A DNA stretch of 64,000 bases from Ricinus communis (GCF_019578655.1 NC_063258.1:682001-746000); one strand, 5' to 3'; positions 50,480-62,954 are shown, counted from the first letter of the stretch. Numbers and translations are program-made. Notes: generated from the letters alone by a model not told the origin.

Positions 50480-52065
50480 GCGTCCGACTGATCCCGATCG
50501 TCTTATTGATGTTGTTGTTGCGCTATGTTGGAGAGGGATCTGCCTGGAGTCAGAAACTTTGTGAGATCCTCTCTGGTGAGTTTTCAAACCTCTGTACGGA
50601 TATCGGAAGTAACCTTCTCCTGCTCCTAAGCAGCGTACAAGCCTGTCCTAATCTAACATAGATCATACCTATTGTTGCACGGTGTTAATGACTCAATGGC
50701 TGAAAAAAGAGGGGTGCCAAACCAATGCTATAAATGCGGAACTTTTTTCATCACATGACGCCTGGAGGAATAACTGCGTCATGTCTGCCTCCAGTGACTA
50801 CTTGCTAAAAAGCGGAATCTACAAGCTCATGGTACCAATCTTGAAATTTAAAAATACATATATTATAGAATTATTTTAGGACACAGTAGAAAACATATAC
50901 AACAACATCTTGAGATCACTTATCAATATACTGTCGGCCGCCATATGGTGTTTGCTAAGTGTGTGTGGCCTCAAACAGCTCAACAACGTCTGGTTCCTAG
51001 CCTAACACACGTGCCTAATTATACATTTAAAGATCATTAAACACAAAACTTAACATGTTGATAAGTCTATACGATTCAATTGAAATTGATAACAATAAAA
51101 CATAAGAAGTTGGATTACCATCCTCATGGCTCGCTCAACTATAGAAATCGAACCCCTAGTATGGAGCGATGGTTCTGATCCCTCACATCTAGTCTCGCTT
51201 TGCTGATTCCTAGAGGCATCAACACTCTTCTTCTAAGATTGCTAAGAGAACCAATTGGTCATCTATCTATCCCACACCTCCTCTCTGACCTTATCGGTCT
51301 CTAGCCCTTGAAAATCCACTTGCGTAACCTGTCACCGTACCGGGTGGTAGCCTATGCATACTACCTCTAATAAATCGTGGTATCGAGGCGAGGATTCCAA
51401 TGCCACGCTTTTTGCAATTTATACAAAATGAGAAAACATAAGTTCAATAATATATATATTGAGTTACATAAGATAAAGAGTTAAGGTTATTTACAGTAGA
51501 AGGCAACAACATCATTAGTTCCAATCATGTCCACTCTCATGTAAATACAGAAGAAAACTCTAGGTCATGGTGGATGAAGCAACATGTGACTAAATGAACT
51601 GGCCGCTCACAAATGTAAAGAAACAAAATAATTTAAAGTTTCACAGTGAGTAAAATGAAACTAAAATCATAAGTTGTTATAACAATTTAATGAAAATATC
51701 TCGCTAGATCAGTCTCGAGGAGGCATAGCCCATATCCTGTCATCCTACTGATGGCAGGTGCTGATCCAGTCGCCGTAGAAGACTTAATTGCTAGACTTCC
51801 AATATGTGTACCATGCAATGATCTTTTTGGAAGCTGTGAGCGTAGGGGAGCTAGAGTAGCAATTGGAGATATCACTATAAGTGTTGATGGTAACACAGTA
51901 GATGCTGGAGTCAGTGGTGGTGATATAATGCCGGGATAGTGGTGGTGATGTAAGACTAGATGGTGGTAGTGGTTGTCATCGCCTGGATTCAATATGGGCC
52001 GGTCCTGTTAGCGGTCTGACTCTGGACTGCCCACCTCCATTGTCACCTATGGAACCTCTAGCCAT
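50480..52065 (-). pseudogene. Decayed CACTA transposase-like gene (Transposase_24/Ptta-type)
   Basis: Minus-strand reading around 51225-51110 gives SRNQQSETRCEGSEPSLHT, then RGSISIVERAMRM. This is the NRA.R..G..LHTGGSISI.EH motif of the Ptta/En/Spm plant transposase family. Preceding it (to 51330) is a WDR-MTNWFS segment, and following it near 50850-50700 a KKFRIYSIG stretch like the family's KKGRIYGLGS. A candidate N-terminus, ATG 52065 (MARGSIGDNGGG), stops after about 29 codons. Intron structure is uncertain; stops show it is dead. Confidence 0.5.
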
Positions 52066-52069
52066 GTAC

Positions 52070-53640
52070 AAAAACCTATAAAGGGTTAATCAATGAACTA
52101 CCTCATAATATGCTTTTTTGGAAATTTCAACAGAAATTCCTAAAATGCATGAATTATGAAGAAATTTTCATTTGTAAGGCGTAGAGTTTCTAAGGCAAAG
52201 AATACACTACCTAATGTAGTGTGGATCTTATGTTTGTGCTAATTATTCATTTATTTTTAAATGAAACGCTACCGTAATTTCTATCAAAATTTTGGCAGTA
52301 TTTTCTCTAATACTATATCTAAACTTCTCGTAAAATATTTCCATACTCCTACAGAAAAATACATCTAATAATCTTATTGAGTTGAGCCACCAAACTTTAT
52401 ATTTTTGCTCGACCCTAATGACACAATAGTCACAAAATTTTAAAAGAAAATGCTGCTGTAATTTCTAGCGGAATTTCGACAGCATTTTCTTTATTACTGT
52501 ACCTAAACTCCCTGTAAAAATGGGTTTCTTATCCAGCAAACACACTTAATCTAATAATTTAATCGAGTGGAGCCACCAAACTTCAAATTTATTGCTTGAC
52601 ACTACATACCACAAATGTCAATTTTCATAACCTATAATTTTAATTTTTTCAAATTGAAAGTGTGTAATTATATAGATAATTAATTCAGTATCATCACAAT
52701 CTATTTTACAATTTTTAAAGACAAATAATACAAATATTCAATGATATATTTAAAAGAAATTATAAAATAAATTAAAACTAAAAACAATTACAGAAATTAT
52801 TAAAATAAAATAAAACTAGAAAATAATTGCAGAAATTATTGAAATAAATTAAAATTGAAAAACAAGTATAGAAATTATTGAAATATATTAAGACTAAAAA
52901 ACAATTACAAAAATTATTAAAATAAATTAAAACTAAAAAATAATTACGAAAATTACTAAAATAATTAAATTAAAAATTAAAAATATATAAATAATATATA
53001 TTACATGTATTATAAAAAAAAATTCAAGAACACAAATACAGCAACTGAAAAATACATAGTAAATATATTTAAAATTAAAAATATGCTAATAAAAATACAT
53101 AATAAATAAAAACTCATTATACTAAAAGTTAAATATATATAAAAATATTATATAATAAATATTTTTAAACAACTATAAGAAAAAACCCTACACAACAAAT
53201 AATAAATTAAAACAAACAAAGAATAAAAATTAAAATCATAAAATTCAGTAGCAACACACGTTTTACAAAAAAAATTACAGATAATTAAATAGAATTGACA
53301 GACTTAAAAAAATTAACAAAAAAATTAAAATACCTGATTGCACTGTAGATTTCCCCTTCTTCTTCTTTTTTAATAAATTAAATTTATCATTTTTCTAAAA
53401 AAATAAATAATTAAAAGAATTATAAAACTGAAGAAAATAAAAAAATAAAACCTACCTCTCTTCTTCTTCATCTCCTTCTTCTTCTTCTTCTTTCCCCTTC
53501 TTCTTCTCTGTAACAGCGAAAGCTCGAGGGGGAGGGATATCGAGAGCGAGGTATTTTAAGAGAAAGAGTTAGGTTTGTTTTTTAGAGGAAGGTTGTGCGT
53601 GAGGAAGACAATGGCTGCCTAATTCTTTTCATCCCAGTTA
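52070..53640. other. CACTA interior, non-coding, with CTT-rich tract
   Basis: Very AT-rich, with tandemly similar AATTACAGAAATTATT(G/A)AAATAAATTAAAA units at 52785-52965. A pyrimidine-rich CTTCTT tract lies at 53350-53520, which on the minus strand would be a purine-rich 5' leader for the transposase-like gene. Confidence 0.4.
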
Positions 53641-53786
53641 GCAATGGATTAGTGATTGATTAATCTGTCCTAGCCGAGAATAAATAAAACAGTGTTGTTT
53701 TGTATTCTGAAATAACAATGGATTGCCATGGTGCTTAGTGTCGGACAGGAATCCGATGCCAATCCTCGCTAACTCAATTGGCATCT

Positions 53787-54080
53787 TGTGGAAAAATCGA
53801 ATGTAGAAGAATTGAGATTTTATTGATAAAAGGATGATTAAGAATTCTGAATTTACAAAGAAAGTGTGTATCCTGTTATATACACTTGTAGCAACGGTAA
53901 TTTTTTTGTGTAGGGAAAGGTAGAAGCAGCCTTTTCCCTTAGGGGAGAGGTGTTGCTCCTTTTCCCTCACTAGGCCTGTGATGATCTTGATATCTGAGGC
54001 CTTGACCAGCAGTTAAAGACTGTTGGTCCTTAATGTTGGTCTTTGCCTGCTGAGTTATGCAGGTATTGGGTGCTTCAACA
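53787..54080 (-). repeat. 3' LTR of the nested copia element
   Basis: 294 bp, essentially the same as the 5' LTR. It lies left because the element is on the minus strand. Confidence 0.95.
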
Positions 54081-54199
54081 CTCCCCCTCAAGGTGGGTTC
54101 GAATAAGTTGATTGAACCCATCTTGCTTAGAAGTCTTTGGTGGCTTGCTTTGTCTAGGGCCTTGGTGAAGATATCTGCTAGTTGATCGTGGCTTCTGAC

Positions 54200-57100
54200 A
54201 AACAGGGTTGTGATTTCTCCTATTGGACCTTTTCTCTTATGAAGTGGCAGTCAACTTCAATATGTTTAGTCCTTTCATGAAAGACTGGGTTTGATGCTAT
54301 GTGTCTGGCTGCTTGGTTGTCACAATACATCTCCATTGGATCCTTGCACTTTACTCCAATGTCAGTAAGCACTTGCTTAATCCAAATAAGCTCGTTGGCT
54401 GTTGATGCCATGGCTCGGTACTCAGCTTTAGCACTAGATCTTGCTGTTACTGATTGTTTTTTGCTTTTCCACGTTACCAGATTTCCTCCTACAAAGATAC
54501 GAATCCGGAGGTCGATTTCTCTGCCTTAACTGCATCGGAGAAACCAGCAGCGATGTTAGCATTATTATTATTTTCATCGAATACCTTGACTGGGTACCCT
54601 TGAGATATCTTAGGATTCAGTCGACCGCATCCAGGTGGGAAGTATGGGGAGCATGCATAAACTGACTAATCATGCTTACGGCATAGCTAATATCAGGCCT
54701 GGTGACAGTTAAGTAGATTAATTTTCCTACCAACCGCTGGTAGTGACCTATGTCACTTAAAGGGTCGCCATCCTCTAGATTGAGACGGTTTTTTGTTTCC
54801 ATTGGAGTATCTACAGGCTTGGCTCCTATTTTTCCTGTTTCTTGCAGAAGATCCAGGACATACTTTCTTTGAGATAGGAATAGACCTTTATGAGATTTGG
54901 CTATTTCTATCCCAAGAAAGTAAGTTAGTTGACCGAGATCCTTGATATCAAATTCCTTCTTTAGAGCCTGTTTTACATCCTCAATCTTCTCATTGTTATT
55001 CCCTGTAATAATAATATCATCCACATATACTAAAATAATTATAGTATGAGTGTGAGTGTGTTTGACAAACATAGAGGAGTCAGAGGTACACTTGCTGAAA
55101 TTAATTTTTAAGAGAAACTGACTAAGCTTGGCATACCATGCTCTTGGTGATTGTTTCAGCCCGTAGATTGCCTTTTTTAATTTACATACCAGGGAAGGCT
55201 CAGAGGCTAATGTATGGCCTGGTGGAAGTTTCATGTATACCTCTTCGGCTAGAGACCCTTGAAGAAAAGCATTCTTGACATCCATCTGAAATAAGCTCCA
55301 CCCTGAGTTAGTAGCAACAGACAATAAAATACGGACTGTGCTCATTTTGGCTACTGGAGCAAAGGTCTCCTGGTAATCTACACCATAAGTTTGGGTAAAA
55401 CCCTTTGCTACTAGCCAGGCTTTGTATCTTTCAATGGTACCGTCATGCTTATATTTGATCTTATATACCCATTTACAGCCAACTGGTTTTTTATTTAATG
55501 GTAGGGTAACAAGATCCCATGTTTCATTTTTTTCCAGAGCCTGGAGTTCCTCTTGCATAGCCTTACACCAATTACGATTGGTGTTAGCGTCATAGAATGA
55601 GGTGGGCTCTGTGTGGGATGTGAGAGTGTTTAAATAAGCCTTATAGGAAGGTGATACTGAAGTATAACTGATATAGTGATGAATAGGATATGATACCGAA
55701 CTGGACACATAGTCCTTTAGCCGAGCAGAAGGTCTGGTAGGTTTAATGGATCTCCGCAGGGCAAGTTCTTCTATTGGTGACTCATGGTTTCCCCCTGAGG
55801 AAGTTGCCATGGGAATGGACGTATCTCCCCCTGAAGGGCTAGGGCCGATGACAGGCATATGAGTGCGCTCCTGTGTAGAGAGAGTGTCCTGAAGTATGCT
55901 GTCAAAAAAGAAAAAATTAGAAAGAAATAAGTCTGTTGGGGGTGCTGTGGGAAGAGAGGGATCATTAGGAAAGTAAGGGATGGTTTCGTTAAAGGTCACA
56001 TCTCGGGAAATGTAGGATTTGTAAGTAGTAGGATCATAACATTTGTAGCCCTTCTTTTCTGAGGAGTATCCAAGGAAGATGGTTTTGACACAACTTTTTT
56101 CCAGTTTATGGTGACGTCTAATGTGGACAAAGGCAGTGCAGCCAAATACACGAATGTGACCTAGATCGATTTTTCTTTGTTTGAGGAGTTCTAGGGGCTA
56201 AGGTTGTTAAGAGCGGGTGGGAAGCCGATTGATGAGATATCTTGCGGTGAGGATGGCATCCGACAAAAAAATGCTGGGAACATTGTTTTGAAAAGGAGAG
56301 TACGAGTAACCTCAAGAAGATGTCTATTTTTCCTTTCCGAAATCCCATTCTGTTCGGGGGTATAGATGCAAGTAGTTTGGTGCGAATACCTTCTTGGGAA
56401 AAAATGCGGAAAAATTTTTGTTGATATATTCGGTACCATTATGCGAGCGGAAGATTTTAATTTTAGCATTGTACTGATTTTTAATAAAGGTATAAAAATT
56501 GAGAAAACATGGAAAAACGTCATTTTTTTCCTTTTAATAAATAGACCCAAGTAAGTCGGGAGTAATCATCAATAAAAGTGACAAAGTAGCGGAAGTGATT
56601 GTAGGAGGTAATGGGGGCGGGTCCCCAAACATCAGAGTGGATTAAATCAAATAATTTTTCTGATTTACTAGACGATGATGGAAAAGGTAATCTAGTGTGC
56701 TTGGAAAATTTACAAACATCACAACAACTAGAGTCTATTTTAAGATGAAAAAGGCGATTCAAAATTTTGTCTGACGGATGCCCAAACCGCTGATGCATCA
56801 ACAAGCCTTGGTTGGAAGGGTTGGTTGTGGTCAGACACTGACTGGGAGTGGTAAGATAGTATAGACCATTGTGAAGGTATCCTTTACTAATCGTCTTTCC
56901 GATGATTCGATCCTGAAAAGTCACAGTAGATGGTGAGAAAATAACATTGCAATTTAAAGTTTGGGTTATTTTACCAACAGATAATAAATTCGATTTAAAA
57001 TTAGGTAGAAGAAGGATATTTGGTATAAGGTGATTCAAAAGGGTGGAGGAGCCAAAACCAGAAATTTCGGCTCTATCCCCATTAGCAACGATCACATGTT

Positions 57101-57291
57101 GGAAATTCATAGGAGTAAACTTGTGCAACTGTGTCGAATCCCAAGTCATGTGATCGGTCGCCCCAGAATCAATAATCCAATCAGAATATGTAGGTAAAAA
57201 ATCTGTGTAATGGTGAGATACTAAACCTGACCCACGGGATTGCTGAGACTGTAACATGGACTGGAGCTGAGAAATTAGGTGTGAGAGTTGG
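54200..57291 (-). pseudogene. copia pol: protease, integrase, reverse transcriptase, RNase H
   Basis: 57257-56520: protease WIIDSGATDHM, a GAG-pre-integrase zinc motif (HQRFGHPSDKIL, CDVCKFSKH) and integrase start DLIHSDVWGP ... FIDDYSR. A frameshift near 56535 leads to 56550-56191 (integrase end, YTPEQNGISERKNRHLLE), and another to 55999-54617: RT with WVYKIKYKHDGTIERYKAW, FQMDVKNAFLQG, YGLKQSPRAWY and catalytic LVYVDDIIITG. RNase H follows after further breaks (SVTARSSAKAEYRAM, MYCDNQAARHIASNPVFHE). All catalytic motifs of RT are intact; the frameshifts prevent a full polyprotein. Confidence 0.85.
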
Positions 57292-57297
57292 GAATTG

Positions 57298-58368
57298 TCA
57301 ATCGGGCGGATCCGGGTGTAGGCTGCCCAGAAGTGGGTCAGACCTGGGTGGGCGGACTAGCCAGTATTCTTTGGAATAGGGCCGGGCCGGGTTGGGTCGA
57401 GGTCGCTTGTCGGGTCGGGTCGGGGCATTAATGGGTCCTCCCGACCCGACAAGTGTGTCATAACCCGTAGGGTTAGACACATTTAATCCCACAAGACCCA
57501 TTCTATTTTCCCCTCTCCTTTCTTCCCTCTTGCGCCGCCCTCTCCCTCGCTCACCTCGGTGCTGCGCCGGCCGAAGGTTGGGGTGCAGGTGCCAACAACG
57601 AGCGGCGGTGTGACCCTGCTTGTTGCAGTGGTGACACCGCTCGAGGTTGGTGGGCATCCCCCTGCCTCGGGCTTGGTCTCCCGAGAGAGCAGCGAAGGCT
57701 CGGCCTTCATTGTCGTTGGGGTTCGATGCTCCCATGGTGACGCGGCGAGTTTCTTATTGCTGTACGAGTGCTATGACGGCGTCGAGCGGAGGGAGGCTGC
57801 TTGAGAGAAGTATTTGGGACCGGAGAGCTTCGTAGCTCATATCGAGCCCGCCGAGGTAAGTGTATACTAAGTCCTGTTCCTGTCGCTTGCGAGCTTGATC
57901 GGGGTCTGTTGTGGGTGGGAGGTAACTCTGTAATTCCTCCCACCGGGTTAGTACTTCGGTCGCGTAGCTTGCGCCGGACCTGGTTCCTTGCTTGATGTGT
58001 GCTAATTCTTGTTTTAGACTGAAAATGTGTGCGAAGTTGTGTTCTTATCCATACAGATTTCTCATCTTCTCCCACACAGCCTGTGATGATGCCAGGAGCA
58101 TACAGAGTCTGGCAATCTGAGGCTCCATCGTGTTGGTAATGAGGGACATGACCAAATGGTCGTTTGTCTGCCATTCTTCGATGGTTTCAATCTCCTCTTT
58201 TGTTGGTTGGTTCGGGTTTTGAATTGTTGGCTTGGTTAGGGTTCTTGTGATGAACCCTAATTTTTTCCTGCCACTCAAACCAATGTAAACTACTCTTGAC
58301 CACTCGAAATAATTCTAGTTTCCCTTTAACATAATGTTTGTGAGTTTGGTGAGATCATTTTGTGACAT
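57298..58368 (-). pseudogene. copia gag, interrupted
   Basis: Begins at ATG 58368 (MSQNDLTKLTNIM). A stop (TAG) follows about 17 codons in, then GRKKLGFITRTL, EEWQTNDHLVMSLI and AVWEKMRNLYG, then a TAA, then a continuation in the same frame to a further TAA upstream of MGASNPND. The C-terminal open part (57735-57298) carries a CCHC zinc knuckle, CHHCNKQGHTAARC. Structural nucleocapsid/capsid protein of the element; not producible as one chain. Confidence 0.75.
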
Positions 58369-58412
58369 GATGAAAAAAAAATTCTGATTGTTGGGTAGAT
58401 GATGACAGGATC

Positions 58413-58430
58413 AATCCTGCTCTGATACCA
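58413..58430 (-). other. Primer-binding site of the nested copia element
   Basis: TGGTATCAGAGCAGGATT on the minus strand, directly after the 5' LTR; complementary to the 3' end of initiator tRNA-Met. Confidence 0.85.
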
Positions 58431-58724
58431 TGTGGAAAAATCGAATGTAGAAGAACTGAGATTTTATTGATAAAAGGATGATTAAGAATTCTGAATTTAC
58501 AAAGAAAGTGTGTATCCTGTTATATACACTTGTAGCAACGGTAATTTTTTTGTGTAGGGAAAGGTAGAAGCAGCCTTTTCCCTTAGGGGAGAGGTGTTGC
58601 TCCTTTTCCCTCACTAGGCCTGTGATGATCTTGATATCTGAGGCCTTGACCAGCAGTTAAAGACTGTTGGTCCTTAATGTTGGTCTTTGCCTGCTGAGTT
58701 ATGCAGGTATTGGGTGCTTCAACA
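58431..58724 (-). repeat. 5' LTR of the nested copia element
   Basis: 294 bp, TG...CA, paired with 53787-54080. Confidence 0.95.
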
Positions 58725-58924
58725 CATCTGATGTTGGTGCTAAATGCAGCAAGGATATTGGCAACTGAACCAATCTGTTGCTATTTTCCGTCACAAATCT
58801 GTATCAATTTTATCACTAATTTCCTTGTAATTCGTCTTTCCTACTTTCGTCGCTAGTCTCTCTCTATTTCGTCGCTGGTAGAGAGAGATTCAATCCGTTG
58901 CTAGACTGTCATTTTTTGGTAGTG

Positions 58925-59684
58925 ATACTATTTTCTAGAATTATTATTGATAGGTGATTCACACTTTCTCTATTTGTACTTAACTTTTCAAATCCAAAAT
59001 CTCTGATATTTCCCCATAAGGGATACAAAGTCGACATCCTTTACCCTCCTTATTTTCATGATATTTCGATGGTGACTATTGTTTCACTGATCATATGATC
59101 ATTATGGTCATCTAGGGCCCTCAACCAAATGGTTCTTTTCGAAAGAAGCCTAGTACGAAGAGCAGTTCTTCGATACAGTGGCGAGATTGCAAATCACTTG
59201 AGTCGGGTCTAGAAATATTACTTTAAGCATTCATAATTTCTTACTACAAATATATTTATTATTTTATCTATTATCATAAATAAATAATAAATTCAATTAT
59301 TAATTAATATTAGCGTACGTCATTTAAAAAATTAGTGATAATTAAATATCACAAATAATTATTTTACTAAATAATTATATTTTGGATTATTCTGAATATT
59401 AAATCTAGTTGTGTTAGTGAGATTTTAAATAAGTCGAATCAAATTTAGATAGGTCAAATTTTATACGAATTAAATGGAATTTTTGATTTAGAATTAGACT
59501 AGTCTACTATCTCTAGTGATATATATTTACTAAATGCTAACAATAGCTTTCTACAAAACAAAAAGAGACTAAACACTTAAGGTCTAATTTGAATAATAAA
59601 AACATTTACTTTAGAAATAAAATATCTCGAAAAATGACTAGTCTTAGCATGCAGTGTCCTCCCATGAATAAAAAAAAGAATGTT
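58925..59684. other. Intergenic stretch before SCPL copy 2
   Basis: No gene seen. 58980-59220 is less AT-rich and may be a further transposon scrap; the rest is AT-rich. Confidence 0.4.
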
Positions 59685-59994
59685 TCACACCCAACTTGGA
59701 GTCAATCGGGCTTGTCATTCCTGAAAGGGGAGTTTCCATAAAACTACCATCGATAAACCGTCAAGCAAAAAGAACGAAAAACTAAAAAGAAGAAAAATAC
59801 TAGCTGGTTGCATTAAGAATAACTGGTGGGTCAAGTACAAGGATATGTAGAACAACGTGTCACACACACATAATACATTCATATATATATTCACCAGTTA
59901 ATCACAACTCTGGCCATTCACTTAAGTTTCTGGAAAAAGGAAAAAGAAAAGAAGAAGAAGAAGAAGAAGAAGAAGAAAGAGCAGAGAAAAAGAA
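59685..59994 (+). promoter_or_regulatory. Promoter and 5' UTR of SCPL copy 2, with (GAA)n
   Basis: Similar to 29765-30034 (GTCAATCGGGCTTGTCA, ACCGTCAAGCAAA, TAATCACAACTC). Differs by an inserted segment around 59835-59895 and by a (GAA)n expansion at about 59951-59978 in the presumed 5' UTR. Confidence 0.55.
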
Positions 59995-60986
59995 ATGGGG
60001 ATTTTTGTTAGTCTGATTTGTTTACATGTATTTCTTGTGTTATATCTCTTCTCTCACATTACTGTCTCACAAAGAGTTGTGACCTCTCTGCCTGGTTTTG
60101 ATGGCCAGCTTCCATTTTATCTAGAAACTGGGTGAGTTATTACCCAATAATCTCAATTCAATATGTTTCTTTATAATAACAGTTATATGTTTTGATAGGT
60201 ACATTGGCGTAGGTAAATTCAATGAGTCGCAGCTGTTTTACTATTTTGTAAAGTCCCAGAGGAGTCCTGCATTAGACCCTCTTGTTCTTTGGATCAGCGG
60301 TGGCCCTGGCTGCTCCTCTCTCACTGCCTTCATATACGAAAATGGTAACTTGTTCCGGGGTTAATTACTTATTGAGATAACTTTTTAAGTAGACCAGTAT
60401 TATCCGTAAAATATTATTATTAATAAAAAATTATTTAATAGTAAATAATTCTATGAATAAAATGTTATAATAAAAATAAATTTATGGATTAGTATATCAA
60501 TAAAAATAAAATTAAAAATATAATATTCTTTTTTATCAAATTTGTATTGAGTTATTTAACTTTATCATAAATAGTGTGATATAAATCATTTATTTTATAT
60601 ATATATATATAGAGAAAATATAGAGTTTGCGATATAAATTCATTTATTTCCTATAGGATTAGGAATGTATATGAAATTTTGATAGGATTAGTAATTATTT
60701 CATTATTGAACCTTACGCGTGTAAATTATTATAATAAAAGTTATAATATAAAAATATTTGATAAATTAATATATAATATAATATTTATTAAATATATGTA
60801 ATTATTTCATGAATATTTTTCTTTATCTTACAGTGGAAACTCATGAAAATATATAAATATATTGACCACGTTAAGTAATTCACTTAAAAATATTAACCAC
60901 ATAAAGTAATTCATTTATATTGATTCTACTAACGGATATTATAATATAATGAACACAAAAATAATATATTAATAAAATTAAAATAA

Positions 60987-60989
<3 letters not shown>

Positions 60990-61040
<51 letters not shown>
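60990..61040. repeat. (TA)n microsatellite in SCPL copy 2 intron 2
   Basis: About 25 uninterrupted TA units, 70 bp left of the plastid-derived insertion. Confidence 0.95.
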
Positions 61041-61047
<7 letters not shown>

Positions 61048-61109
61048 TAATTTTAATAAAAACGTGTACAAGAATAATAAAATAGTTAAAGTATTTCAAA
61101 TTACAAAAA

Positions 61110-61356
61110 CTTAACGCGTTAGCTACAACACTGCACGAGTCGATACGCACAGCGCCTAGTATTTATCGTTTACGGCTAGGACTACTGGGGTATCTAATCC
61201 CATTCGCTTCCCTAGCTTTCGTCTCTCAGTGTCAGTGTCAACCTAGTAGAGTGCTTTCGCCGTTGGTGTTCTTTCCACTCTCTATGCATTTCACCGCTCC
61301 ACCGGAAATTTCCTCTACCCTACCGTACTCCAGCTTGGCAGTTTCCACCGCCTGTC
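61110..61356 (-). pseudogene. rrn16: Nuclear plastid-DNA insertion (NUPT): fragment of chloroplast 16S rRNA gene
   Basis: The minus strand reads as plastid 16S rRNA from GACAGGCGGTGGAAACTGCC (61356) through GGTGGAGCGGTGAAATGC, GAACACCAACGGCGAAAGCA and GGATTAGATACCCCAGTAGT to GCTGTGCGTATCGAC and AACGCGTTAAG (61110), roughly E. coli 16S positions 620-875. CCTAGCCGTAAACGAT after the universal block is plastid-type, not nuclear 18S or mitochondrial. Relative to remembered plastid sequence the differences are mostly C-to-T or G-to-A plus a few small indels, as expected after methylation-driven decay. It lies antisense within intron 2 of SCPL copy 2 and is absent from the short intron 2 of copy 1. 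Not a working rRNA gene. Transfer by way of mitochondrial DNA is possible. Confidence 0.93.
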
Positions 61357-62954
61357 TATATATATATATTGTTCATATAATTTGCTAAAGTTTGTTTTGT
61401 AATAATTAAATACTATAATTTAAAATAATTCAAATCGTACAAACCCATATTTTATTACTTATCTATCAGCTACAGATGCAATTTTAGATATTTTAGGTTA
61501 TAATTTTATAAATTTTGGACGAATAAATTTTGATAGAATTAAAATTGAATTAGGTTAATTATAATTAATTCTATTAAAATTAGATAATTAAATCAATTCT
61601 ATATAAAATTAAGATAGTACAAAATTAGTGATTTTTGAATAATTTTAACAATGTTTTAGTCAGTTTAAAAAAAAATTCATTCCCGTTGTGCTTTATCTAT
61701 ATTAATTAATCAAAAATTTTGTCTACACATCATTCATGAATAAAGTTAATTTTATAATGCGAATATAAAAATATTATTATTTATTTAATATTATAAAATA
61801 TTGCTAAATTTATAATTATAACTAATCAATAGTAGTTATAACTTAATTAATAAATTGTACTTGTCAATATACATGATTTTGTCCTATATATATATATTAT
61901 ATCCTAGGAATAGAAAGTATTTTTATAAAATTAAAATTCAAGAAGAAAATTTAAACTCTTAAAAATATAACTTAATAAAACGCCTACCAAATAGAAATAC
62001 TCTAAAACTAATTTATAAAATTAAATTTAAGAATATAAAAAATTAACATATTAGAAATTAGTACTAGTGATAATAACATTCTAATAAATTCTTTTAATTT
62101 TATCATATATTGTTTTGAAAATAATAGCACCTTTGCCCAACTATTTATTTTATTTTTTAAAAAAGAAATTCTCTAATTGTCTACTTTATTGCTAATTACC
62201 TCAAACTCCTTTAAGAATAATTTCAAAGTAAAAAATAAATCTTATTATGTTTTTTCTTTCTTACTTTTTTTCTCTATATCAATAATAGAATAGAATAGCA
62301 TAAAGATTCTTTCACAAATCACTGTCATTTTAGCAAATTTATTGTTGAGTGTATTAATTTGTTTTTTATTTTAAAAATTAGAAGATATTATTTTTATAAT
62401 TTGTCTAAGGTATCTACAAATCTTAAGTGAACCCTGCATGGTGTGAAAAAAGGTTAGTGAATCTTCTTGATCACTAACAATAATCTCATCTACCATTTTT
62501 CTGTTATTTTCCAGGCCCAATAATTTTCAATTACTCCAACTACAATCCAGGTTTGCCATCCCTACAGTTGAACCCTTCTGCATGGACACAGGTGCATACA
62601 GTTTCTGTAACATTTCCAATATTACAATTTCCTTTTATCACTTGAATTTTGTCAGACCAGTTTAAGTGCATAAAGGATGGGTCATCAATTCTTTTCAGGG
62701 CCTCAATATAATATATCTGGATGCACCAGTAGGCACTGGATTCTCTTACTCAACCACCCAAGAAAATTACCATGTTGATGACCAGAACTCTACAGCTCAA
62801 ATTTATGAGTTTTTACGAAAGGTGTGTGCAAAAGTTTTGATTCTATCTCTTCTTCTCTTTTTCACTAATGAAAACTAATGATTATTATTGCTGGAAGATT
62901 TATTATCTTTATGGTAAAGATATATATAAATAAATAGTTTCTGTAATTGATATT

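Larger units (their letters stand above)
53787..58724 (-). mobile_element. Young Ty1/copia LTR retrotransposon, complete ends, nested in the CACTA element
   Basis: LTRs 53787-54080 and 58431-58724 are 294 bp each; only one difference was seen by eye (T/C at the 26th base, 53812 against 58456). They begin and end TG...CA on either strand. The 5-bp target duplication is CATCT (53782-53786 and 58725-58729). The primer-binding site is TGGTATCAGAGCAGGATT (complement of 58413-58430), and the polypurine tract CCTTGAGGGGGAG (complement of 54081-54093) abuts the 3' LTR. Total 4938 bp. Gag and pol are interrupted by several stops and frameshifts despite near-identical LTRs, so it probably moved in trans. 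Confidence 0.95.
49740..58924. mobile_element. CACTA (En/Spm-type) DNA transposon, interrupted by a nested copia element
   Basis: The left end is CACTAAAAGATTCTGACAGT (49740). The right end is ACTGTCATTTTTTGGTAGTG (to 58924), whose reverse complement begins CACTACCAAAAAATGACAGT. Subterminal GTTGCTA/TAGCAAC-type motifs recur at both ends (near 49850 and 58770-58905), as usual for CACTA elements. The flanking triplets, ACA (left) and ATA (right), allow a 3-bp target duplication with one mutation. Without the nested copia the element is about 4.2 kb. It carries a decayed transposase-like gene but no TNP2-type transposase was seen, so it looks non-autonomous now. Confidence 0.75.

Noticed and set aside
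50473..50879. Two plus-strand open frames inside the CACTA element
   Set aside because: Signal-peptide-like start but no family features; the opposite strand carries the transposase-like reading, so these are likely shadows.
57559..57995. GC-rich open frames on the plus strand in the copia gag region
   Set aside because: Shadows of the minus-strand gag, which carries the CCHC knuckle.
61110..61356. Sequence with universal 16S rRNA motifs, at first sight a bacterial contaminant or an rRNA gene
   Set aside because: It is only a 247-bp internal piece, plastid-type, decayed by transitions, and set between intron sequences of a plant gene. Annotated as NUPT instead.
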